Positions 14,957 through 20,834 of a stretch of 20,834 bases of DNA are shown here, piece after piece. The stretch's first letter is position 1. Every line of letters begins with the position of its first letter. The translations under genes and the position numbers were made by a program. Below the pieces are notes generated by a model. It saw nothing but the letters and a program-made list of their open reading frames with translations. It searched no databases and was not told the origin of the DNA. Origin of the DNA: an uncultured Clostridia bacterium (GTDB lineage: Bacteria; Bacillota; Clostridia; UBA1381); contig CAKSPW010000039.1 of assembly GCA_934486495.1 (NCBI GenBank), positions 1 to 20,834 on the forward strand, written 5' to 3'.

Positions 14957-15991
14957 TTACATCTTATTCATTATATGAATATCGTCGGGTGTGAAGTCAA
15001 TGCCTACCGCCGCACCGACATCTGCCGCCTTTGTCGAATGTACAAGCCAGTCAAAGTCGTATGATTCGATAACCATTTCATAGTGAACGCCCTTAAACGT
15101 TACGCTCTTTACAATGCCCGTAATCTTTGCCTTATCTTCGGGCACAATTGAAATATCCTCCGGTCTTATAACAACGTCAACAGGGACATTTTTTCCGAAT
15201 CCCGCATCGACGCACGTAAACTCGTGACCGCCAATTTCAACTCTGTAATCATCTCTCATTATACCGTTTAGTATATTGCTCTCACCGATAAAATCGGCAA
15301 CGAAAGCGTTTTTAGGTTCGTTATATATATCTACCGGTGTACCGATTTGAAGAATATTACCGTCCTTCATGACAACAACGGTGTCGCTCATCGTAAGCGC
15401 TTCCTCCTGGTCATGAGTTACATATATGAACGTGATTTCAAGGCTTTGCTGAATACGCTTAAGCTCCGTTTGCATTTCCTTTCTCAGCTTTAAATCAAGT
15501 GCGCCGAGCGGTTCGTCGAGCAAAAGCACCTTCGGTCTGTTTACAAGTGCGCGTGCGATTGCAACTCTCTGCTGCTGACCGCCCGACAGTCTGTTTACCG
15601 ACCTTTTTTCAAAACCGCTTAGGTTTACAAGCTTTAACATCTCGCCTACTCTTTGGCGAATTTCCTTTTCGGGAAGCTTTGCAACCCTAAGCCCGAACGC
15701 AATGTTCTCATACACGTTCAGATGCGGAAAAAGAGCATATCGCTGAAACACCGTATTAACGTTTCTTTTATACGGCGGAACATCGTTAATTCTCTTTCCG
15801 TCAAACAAAACATCACCCGACTGCGGCGTCAAAAATCCGCCTATAATCCTAAGCGTTGTCGTTTTTCCACAGCCGGAAGGCCCGAGCAGTGTCACAAACT
15901 CACGGTCCTTAATGTTGAGGTCTATCCCCTTCAGAATTGCCTCACCGTCAAAATCGACGCAAATGTTTTGTAATTTGATAATATTTTCCAA
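14957..15991 (-). CDS. potA: Spermidine/putrescine ABC transporter ATP-binding protein PotA
   Basis: The ATPase of the polyamine importer (344 aa). It shows Walker A GPSGCGKTT (residues 37-45), Q-loop VFQRYALFPHLNV, signature LSGGQQQRVAIARAL, Walker B VLLLDEPLGALD and switch VTHDQEEAL, followed by a C-terminal TOBE domain from about residue 240 (FIGESNILNG, VVIRPEDISI). The start codon is TTG (15991), preceded by GGGGG at normal distance; no ATG lies nearby in frame. It is the first gene of potABCD, behind a clear promoter. Fe3+, thiosulfate and other MOI-family ATPases share these motifs, and the PotD/PotB/PotC neighbours fix the identity. Confidence 0.95.
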   Translation of the reverse strand: MENIIKLQNICVDFDGEAILKGIDLNIKDREFVTLLGPSGCGKTTTLRIIGGFLTPQSGDVLFDGKRINDVPPYKRNVNTVFQRYALFPHLNVYENIAFGLRVAKLPEKEIRQRVGEMLKLVNLSGFEKRSVNRLSGGQQQRVAIARALVNRPKVLLLDEPLGALDLKLRKEMQTELKRIQQSLEITFIYVTHDQEEALTMSDTVVVMKDGNILQIGTPVDIYNEPKNAFVADFIGESNILNGIMRDDYRVEIGGHEFTCVDAGFGKNVPVDVVIRPEDISIVPEDKAKITGIVKSVTFKGVHYEMVIESYDFDWLVHSTKAADVGAAVGIDFTPDDIHIMNKM

Positions 15992-16025
15992 CTCTCTACC
16001 CCCATTTTTTTTATTTTATATGTAA

Positions 16026-16054
16026 AGAATACTTCAAAATCATCAATATGTCAA
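16026..16054 (-). promoter_or_regulatory. Promoter of potABCD
   Basis: On the - strand, a perfect -35 TTGACA (16054-16049) and -10 TATTCT (16031-16026) are separated by 17 bases. The leader is only about 28 bases before the TTG start of potA. A second TTGACA lies upstream at 16108-16103, but without a well-spaced -10. Confidence 0.75.
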
Positions 16055-16117
16055 TACATTTTTTAAAGAAAAAAATATTTTGTTTTATGAATATAATTTT
16101 TTTGTCAAATTATTTGT

Positions 16118-16142
16118 ATATTTATAAAAGTTATATAAATAT
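16118..16142 (-). terminator. AT-only hairpin at the end of the TIM-barrel gene
   Basis: A perfect 9-bp inverted repeat, ATATTTATA (16118-16126) and TATAAATAT (16134-16142), with a 7-base loop abuts the stop codon of the gene at 16142. It has no G-C pairs and no good T run on the - strand, so it is a weak terminator at best. No better terminator is visible before the pot promoter, and some read-through into potA is possible. Confidence 0.25.
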
Positions 16143-16951
16143 TATGCGTGTTCGAAGCGACTATCAAGCTTTGCGGCAATTTCCGTAAAATTATCCTCGC
16201 CCACCGTTTCCAAAAGCATGGGAATATCCTTTTTACGCTTTTTTATTTCCGAAAACAGTGTATCAAAATCGAAAATACCTTCAGTCGGCAATGCGTCAGA
16301 CAAACAGCCGTTTTCTATTTTAAAATCTTTTATGTGAACGGCATATGTCACATCGCCCAAAAGCTCAAAATGTCTTTTAATTATTGATTTTTGCTCCGCA
16401 TAATTGTCACCGCTTAAGTAGTTTGCCGGATCGAATATAACACCGACATTAGGAGAATTTAAGTCGTTTACAAGGCGGTACATCATATCGGGAGTGTTAA
16501 TAACATGAACATACACGCCCTCAATTCCTATCATAACGCCCAAGCTTTCAGCGGCTGACACAAGCTCTCTCATGCTTTCCAATACGCATTTGTACGCACT
16601 CTCTCTGTCGGGTGTATCCATTGACGATGTTTCAAGTCCGACCATATCGGCGCCCATAAATTTAGCAAATTTAAGCTGTTCACGGAAAAAGTCAAGCTCG
16701 CTTATTCGGCTTGTCTGTATCGGATGAATACAGTTTATATATGCGCCCAAAACGGCAACGTTAATTCCGTTTGAAGAAAATGCTTCTTTTATTTTTCTCG
16801 CATATGACGGAGTAAACGAGCCTTTTTTAAAGTCGGGCAACGATTTTGCAAGTGCAAGCTGAATTGTGTCTATTCCGAGCGTTGCAAGTCTTGCCGACAA
16901 ATCACGAAGTCCTGCGCATGATATGTTGTGCGCTCTTATACCAAATCTCAT
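16142..16951 (-). CDS. Sugar phosphate isomerase/epimerase-like TIM barrel (xylose isomerase-like, AP endonuclease family 2)
   Basis: A 269-aa xylose-isomerase-like TIM barrel. Probable metal ligands follow the family pattern: Glu144 in GIEGVYVH, Asp174 in VIFDPANYL, His206 in AVHIKDF and Glu248 in MLLETVGE. Such proteins act on keto sugars or inositols (IolE/IolH, tagatose epimerase, hydroxypyruvate isomerase), but the sequence does not single out one reaction. GGAGGT lies just before ATG 16951. It is the last gene of a probable operon behind proC (13-base gap) and has no sugar genes as neighbours, so context does not reveal a substrate. Confidence 0.8.
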   Translation of the reverse strand: MRFGIRAHNISCAGLRDLSARLATLGIDTIQLALAKSLPDFKKGSFTPSYARKIKEAFSSNGINVAVLGAYINCIHPIQTSRISELDFFREQLKFAKFMGADMVGLETSSMDTPDRESAYKCVLESMRELVSAAESLGVMIGIEGVYVHVINTPDMMYRLVNDLNSPNVGVIFDPANYLSGDNYAEQKSIIKRHFELLGDVTYAVHIKDFKIENGCLSDALPTEGIFDFDTLFSEIKKRKKDIPMLLETVGEDNFTEIAAKLDSRFEHA

Positions 16952-16964
16952 TTTTACCTCCGAA

Positions 16965-17774
16965 TTACCGTTTTGACATTGCTTCCGACTTTTCTCTGCA
17001 CACTTTGAGCGACTCGATTATACTGCCTCTGAAGCCTGTTTTTTCAAGGCTTGCAACGGCGTCGATAGTCGTTCCGCCCGGTGAGCAAACCATATCCTTA
17101 AGCTCTGCCGGATATATCCCCTCATTAAGCGAATCAAGAGCCATTTTTGCACTTCCGAGAACCGTCTGCGCTGCGAAAACATACGCTTTTTTTCTTGTCA
17201 TTCCGCCCTGAACGGCACTGTCTGCCATAGCCTCTATAAGCATAAATATCATAGCCGGAGATGAGCCGCTGACAGCCGTTACCGTATCCATCAGCTTCTC
17301 GTCAACCTCCTCTGCCGAGCCGAAGCTTGAAAATGCGTCAAGAACATATTTCTTCTCGTTTTCGCTTACATTTTTACCGAAGCTTACAGCGCTCATTCCC
17401 TCACCGTAGGCAACAGGAATATTCGGCATAATTCTGACAAGCTTTTTGTCATCACCGAGCATTTGGCAAAGCATATCCGTTTTAACACCTGCGGCAATTG
17501 AAACAACAAGCGTTTTATCGCTGAGAGATGTTTTAATTTTATCCGCAACAGCGCCCAAAACATTCGGCTTTACGCAAAGAAACAAAACGTCGCATTTTGC
17601 GGCACATTCCTCGTTTTCGGATATACTCACTCCGTATTTTTCGCGAATTTTCTCGCTTTGCGGCAAAAATGCATCATAAACCGTGATGTTATCCGCCTTT
17701 TCAAAACCGCTTTTTATAATTCCGCCGAGTATTGCGCCGCCCATATTTCCGCAGCCTATAAACCCTAATTTCAT
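16965..17774 (-). CDS. proC: Pyrroline-5-carboxylate reductase
   Basis: Reduces 1-pyrroline-5-carboxylate to proline with NAD(P)H. The 269-aa protein has the Rossmann start MKLGFIGCGNMGGAILGG, then FLCVKPNVL, VVSIAAGVKTDML, RIMPNIPVAYGEGMSA, and the C-terminal dimer and substrate part VTAVSGSSPAMIFM, EAMADSAVQGGMTR and SPGGTTIDAVASLE. The start at 17774 overlaps the pseudouridine synthase stop by ATGA and has GGAGGT 8-9 bases upstream; the longer open frame back to 17834 is not supported. proA and proB are not in the window. Confidence 0.96.
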   Translation of the reverse strand: MKLGFIGCGNMGGAILGGIIKSGFEKADNITVYDAFLPQSEKIREKYGVSISENEECAAKCDVLFLCVKPNVLGAVADKIKTSLSDKTLVVSIAAGVKTDMLCQMLGDDKKLVRIMPNIPVAYGEGMSAVSFGKNVSENEKKYVLDAFSSFGSAEEVDEKLMDTVTAVSGSSPAMIFMLIEAMADSAVQGGMTRKKAYVFAAQTVLGSAKMALDSLNEGIYPAELKDMVCSPGGTTIDAVASLEKTGFRGSIIESLKVCREKSEAMSKR

Positions 17775-18496
17775 TTTGCCGCACCTCCGTTTTTCATTAA
17801 ATAGCTGATTTCGTGACTTGTCAAATGACGCCATCTGCCGAGCGGCAAATTACCGAGTTCAACCGTACCTATTTTAATTCTTCTCAAATAATCCACCCGG
17901 CAGCCGACAGCCTCGAACATCTTTCTTACCTGTCTGTTTCTGCCCTCGTGAATTGTGATATTGACAAAGGTTGTGCCTTTATGTGCGTCCAAAACCTCAA
18001 TTTCGCAAGGACTTGTCACATAATCGTCGATTTTTACACCCTTTCTAAGACGTGCGAGATTTTTAATGTTAAGGCCGCCGCTCACCTCAGCGTAATACGT
18101 TTTTCCGACGTTATATTTCGGATGCGCAACACGGTTTACAAAATCGCCGTCGTTCGTCATCAAAAGAAGTCCTTCCGTTTCGTAATCAAGTCTGCCGACA
18201 GGAACGAGTCTTGCGGATATATCACGGCTTACAAGGTCGCAAACGGCAGGACGCTCGAATTGGTCCTTAACCGTGGTTACGTAACCGGACGGCTTGTTAA
18301 GCATTATATAGTATTTTTTCGAACACGGCTTTAGTTCTCTGCCCGATAAACAAACCCTGTCGGAGCCTATTTCAACTTTAACGCCCATTTCGGTGATTTT
18401 TTTGCCGTTTACGGATATTTTACCCTCCGCAATCAGCCTTTCCGCCTCACGTCTTGACGCTTCTCCGCACATGGAAATATATTTTTGAAGTCGCAC
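17771..18496 (-). CDS. rluB: RluB/RsuA-family pseudouridine synthase
   Basis: A pseudouridine synthase with an N-terminal S4 RNA-binding domain (RLQKYISMCGEASRREAERL) and a catalytic domain. The active-site Asp is about residue 104 in GRLDYETEGLLLMTNDG; KPSGYVTT and EGRNRQVRKMFEAVGC are also typical. In Bacillota this type modifies 23S rRNA (RluB-like), but RsuA (16S) or RluE/F-type specificity cannot be excluded. Starts are ambiguous. The frame opens at TTG 18514, too near the GGGAGG. TTG 18508 is 8 bases after that site. GTG 18496 follows GGGAGA and gives the usual family N-terminus M-R-L-Q-K-Y; I chose it. It lies under 40 bases downstream of the NSS transporter and overlaps proC by 4. Confidence 0.88.
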   Translation of the reverse strand: MRLQKYISMCGEASRREAERLIAEGKISVNGKKITEMGVKVEIGSDRVCLSGRELKPCSKKYYIMLNKPSGYVTTVKDQFERPAVCDLVSRDISARLVPVGRLDYETEGLLLMTNDGDFVNRVAHPKYNVGKTYYAEVSGGLNIKNLARLRKGVKIDDYVTSPCEIEVLDAHKGTTFVNITIHEGRNRQVRKMFEAVGCRVDYLRRIKIGTVELGNLPLGRWRHLTSHEISYLMKNGGAAK

Positions 18497-18532
18497 AATT
18501 TCTCCCAATGTCAATTCCTCCCGAATTTCAGA

Positions 18533-19873
18533 TTATCTCCAATTAAATGTTACCATTCCGTAAATATAAATGAATAATATTATAGCCGGAATTACGTATG
18601 TAAAGAACGGACGCATCCAATCCTTTATCTTAAGACCGACACCCTCGTTAGCCTCTGCCTTAAACGCATCCCAGCCCCAGCCGAAGCGGCTGTTACAGCA
18701 GAAAATAACGATTATAAACGAGCCGAGCGGCAATATGTTTGTGCTTACGAGGAAATCCCATAAATCAAGCCATGCAGTACCCTCCGCAAACGGAACAAAG
18801 CCTGAGAATGTGCTGTAACCGAGAGCTGTTGTAAGTGCGATTACAAACACACCGACAGCGCATACTATACAGCCTATCGGACGTGACCAGCCTGTCATTT
18901 CACGAACGCAGGCGAGAATCATCTCGAACACCGCAAGCACCGTTGAAAATGCGGCAAATACCATGAACAGGAAGAACAGTGTTCCCCACCAGCGACCGCC
19001 TGCCATGTGGTTAAATACCGACGCCATTGTGTCAAACAAAAGACTTGGGCCGGCAGTAACCTCAACATCGAACGTAAAGCACGCCGGGAATATGATAAGA
19101 CCCGAAACAACGGCAACGAATGTGTCGAGAATAACAACGTTTAACGATTCGCCCAAAAGCGAGTGTTTTTTGTCGATATAGCTTCCGAAAATAGCCATCG
19201 AGCCCATGCCCAAACTTAGTGTAAAGAATGCCTGATTCATTGCGGCAACTATAACGCTTCCGTTGATTTTCGTTATATCGGGGATAAGATAGAACTTAAG
19301 TCCTTCCTTTGCGCCCGACAGGATTCCGCTGTGAACGGCAAGAATAAGCATGAGAAGAAGCAGTACAATCATCATGTACTTTGTAACTCTTTCAAGTCCG
19401 CCCTGCAGGTTAAAGCAGAGTATTCCGAAACCGACTATAACGGTTACGGCAAGATATTTAACGTTAAGAACAGGGTTTTCAATCATCGAAACGAAGCCGA
19501 TGTCAGCGTTTGCACCCGTTAAAAACTTTACAAAATAATTAATCATCCAGCCGCACACAACCGTGTAAAATGCCATAAGACAAATGTTTCCCAAAAGCGC
19601 AACATAACCGTGCACGTGCCATTTTGTACCGCTTTTTTCGAGCTTTTTGTACATATTAACAGCACTTGCCTGTGACGCACGACCGATTGAAAACTCCATA
19701 GTCATAACGGGCAGACCCAAAATAACAAGGAATATTGCATAGAGCAAAACAAATGCTCCTCCGCCGAACTGACCGCACATCCACGGGAACTTCCAAACAT
19801 TTCCGCAGCCTATCGCACATCCGGCTGACAGGAAAATAAAACCGAGTCTTGAACCTAATTTTTCACGTTGCAT
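18533..19873 (-). CDS. Neurotransmitter:sodium symporter (NSS/SNF) family transporter
   Basis: A 446-aa membrane protein with about 11 hydrophobic helices and the LeuT fold. The unwound TM1 Na+/substrate motif appears as AGCAIGCGNVWKFPW (residues 17-31), followed by GGGAFVLLYAIFLVILGLP and MEFSIGRASQ. NQAFFTLSLGMGSMAIFGSY matches TM6. Bacterial members import amino acids (Leu, Trp, Tyr, Ala and others) with Na+; the substrate cannot be told from sequence. ATG 19873 has TAAGGAGA upstream and a strong promoter. Only about 20-35 bases separate it from the rluB-like gene, so it probably heads an operon with rluB, proC and the TIM-barrel gene. The sequence is cysteine-rich in its helices. Confidence 0.9.
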   Translation of the reverse strand: MQREKLGSRLGFIFLSAGCAIGCGNVWKFPWMCGQFGGGAFVLLYAIFLVILGLPVMTMEFSIGRASQASAVNMYKKLEKSGTKWHVHGYVALLGNICLMAFYTVVCGWMINYFVKFLTGANADIGFVSMIENPVLNVKYLAVTVIVGFGILCFNLQGGLERVTKYMMIVLLLLMLILAVHSGILSGAKEGLKFYLIPDITKINGSVIVAAMNQAFFTLSLGMGSMAIFGSYIDKKHSLLGESLNVVILDTFVAVVSGLIIFPACFTFDVEVTAGPSLLFDTMASVFNHMAGGRWWGTLFFLFMVFAAFSTVLAVFEMILACVREMTGWSRPIGCIVCAVGVFVIALTTALGYSTFSGFVPFAEGTAWLDLWDFLVSTNILPLGSFIIVIFCCNSRFGWGWDAFKAEANEGVGLKIKDWMRPFFTYVIPAIILFIYIYGMVTFNWR

Positions 19874-19923
19874 AAAATAAATCTCCTTACCTTTTTTCTT
19901 TTTGTAACAGTAACGTATTTTTT

Positions 19924-19952
19924 ATTATATCATATATTTTCATATTCTTCAA
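19924..19952 (-). promoter_or_regulatory. Promoter of the NSS transporter operon
   Basis: On the - strand, -35 TTGAAG (19952-19947) and a perfect -10 TATAAT (19929-19924) are spaced by 17 bases. The leader is about 45 bases to the ATG at 19873. The predicted transcript would include the pseudouridine synthase, proC and the TIM-barrel gene. Confidence 0.8.
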
Positions 19953-20042
19953 GACATTTTTAAAAATTCATCAATATGCTTATCTTTTCGGCGTATTTTT
20001 GTGATTTTTTCCAACTAAGTAGTTTACACTAAATTTACAAAA

Positions 20043-20077
20043 TTGACATTTACATTTATGAGATTTTATGATAAAAT
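20043..20077 (+). promoter_or_regulatory. Promoter(s) of the YfcE-type phosphodiesterase
   Basis: Two overlapping choices exist: TTGACA (20043-20048) with TATGAT (20067-20072) at 18 bases, or TTTACA (20049-20054) with TAAAAT (20072-20077) at 17 bases. TTTACA occurs three times here (20023, 20034, 20049), with no regular spacing. The leader before ATG 20108 is about 25-30 bases. Confidence 0.65.
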
Positions 20078-20107
20078 ATAAAAAAGCTATAAAATGAGGT
20101 AAAACAT

Positions 20108-20578
20108 ATGAAAAGAGTACTTGTTTTTTCCGATACACACGGAAATTTTGAAAAGGCAATCCGAATAATAAAGAAAACACCCAATGTTGACGCTTGCATT
20201 CACTGCGGAGATATGCTGCGTGATTGCCGTGAGATAGAAAATGCATTCCCGAATTTGCCGTTTTATTATGTATGCGGAAACAATGATTATACTTTTGATG
20301 TACCGTATGACCTATCGGTTACAATCGGTGCAAATAAAATACTTGTAACACACGGACATAAATACAGAGTTAAGTCGGGGCTTATGCTTTTGAGGGAAAA
20401 GTTTGCCGAGGGGTATGATATTATTCTTTACGGACATACACACACACCCGATCAGCTGTGGTACACGCCTAAAAAGGTAATGCTGAATCCAGGCTCGCTC
20501 GGTTATGTTAATTCGACTTATATTCTTCTTGAGATTGAAGGCAAAGGGGATTTTAAGTTTTCTTATTTAAATGATTAA
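20108..20578 (+). CDS. YfcE/MJ0936-family metallophosphoesterase
   Basis: A 156-aa calcineurin-like phosphodiesterase of the small YfcE type, which hydrolyses model phosphodiesters and depends on two divalent metals. All metal-binding motifs are present: SDTHGN at residues 8-13, HCGDM, CGNNDY, VTHGHKY and LYGHTHTP. The natural substrate in this family is mostly unknown. GAGGT 7 bases before ATG 20108 sets the start. It diverges from the NSS operon and has its own promoter. Its stop codon directly abuts the right-end repeat, so no clean terminator is visible. Confidence 0.9.
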   Translation: MKRVLVFSDTHGNFEKAIRIIKKTPNVDACIHCGDMLRDCREIENAFPNLPFYYVCGNNDYTFDVPYDLSVTIGANKILVTHGHKYRVKSGLMLLREKFAEGYDIILYGHTHTPDQLWYTPKKVMLNPGSLGYVNSTYILLEIEGKGDFKFSYLND

Positions 20579-20579
20579 A

Positions 20580-20764
20580 AACAAGTTACTTTTATTCTTT
20601 TATTGACAAAGAAAGATTATTGCATTATGTGTTATTTTTATCACTTTTAATTGTTACGTTTTTTTCAATCAATTGCAATTAAAAAAGTTACTTTGTTTTT
20701 TTCGCTAAGATTGATTATCGCATTATGGGTTATTTTTATTGCTATTAATTGTTTCGATTCTTTC
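20580..20764. repeat. Two tandem ~90-100-bp units, inverted relative to the left end
   Basis: Read as the reverse complement, units begin at 20764 and 20666 with GAAAGAATCG and GAAAAAAACG and run through ACAATTAA, a GCGATAATC/GCAATAATC core and an AAAGTAAC end. They belong to the same family as 71-372 but carry several base changes each. The inner unit reaches to within one or two bases of the phosphodiesterase stop codon. Confidence 0.85.
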
Positions 20765-20834
20765 GTACTTTTGCAAACAAAAGTACCAAAATTTCCGGGG
20801 TTCGGTATTCCCCGGACCCTAAAACCGCTCGGGG
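20765..20834. repeat. Outer terminal repeat block, right copy
   Basis: The reverse complement of 1-70 with one substitution (20806 against 29). It contains the same two hairpins, the GTACTTTTG/CAAAAGTAC stem nearest the interior and the GGGG/CCCC stem nearer the edge. The window ends inside or at the boundary of this element. Confidence 0.85.

Noticed and set aside
16103..16108. Second pot promoter with TTGACA
   Set aside because: No -10 element lies at acceptable distance; the promoter at 16026-16054 is sufficient.
1..20834. The whole window as a composite transposon or integrated element with terminal inverted repeats
   Set aside because: Contents are housekeeping biosynthesis and repair genes with similar composition throughout, and there is no transposase, integrase or visible target-site duplication. 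A dispersed repeat breaking the assembly explains the ends better.

Overview
The window is 20,834 bases of compact, moderately AT-rich bacterial DNA. The family assignments and layout point to the Bacillota, class Clostridia: a T-box leader in front of a complete trp operon, strong GGGAGG/GGAGG ribosome binding sites, TTG and GTG starts, a potABCD operon, and AT-rich intergenic DNA. The exact genus cannot be read from the sequence. All protein genes look intact and are mostly housekeeping or amino-acid genes. I see no phage, plasmid, transposase, CRISPR, tRNA or rRNA genes.

Layout, left to right. (1) Bases 1-420 are repeats: an outer 70-bp block containing two hairpins, followed by about three ~105-bp tandem units. 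(2) 427-7192 is one transcription unit on the + strand: consensus promoter, tryptophan-specific T-box riboswitch with terminator, then trpE-trpG-trpD-trpC-trpF-trpB-trpA with overlapping or tightly spaced genes, closed by a strong hairpin terminator. (3) argG-argH run on the - strand toward trp and make arginine from citrulline. (4) ruvC (+) diverges from argG. The intergenic region carries a good argG promoter, an inverted repeat flanking it, and a pair of 11-bp direct repeats 21 bp apart that could be an ArgR-type operator. (5) A short, repeat-rich convergent region separates ruvC from a YghZ/Gpr-type aldo/keto reductase (-). (6) potA-potB-potC-potD (-) encodes a spermidine/putrescine ABC importer whose binding protein carries an unusual C-terminal membrane anchor. 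(7) A probable four-gene operon on the - strand: Na+-coupled NSS-family transporter, RluB/RsuA pseudouridine synthase, proC, and a sugar-phosphate-isomerase-like TIM barrel. (8) A YfcE-type phosphodiesterase (+) diverges from it. (9) The right end is an inverted copy of the left-end repeats, with two tandem units and the same 70-bp outer block.

Functionally the window is dominated by amino-acid biosynthesis (Trp, Arg, Pro) and uptake of polyamines and probably amino acids. Nothing here is clearly a new biological system. The observations most worth following are the inverted repeat family at both ends, the PotD with a C-terminal transmembrane segment, the duplicated cassette downstream of the aldo/keto reductase, and the candidate operator structures in the argG-ruvC gap.
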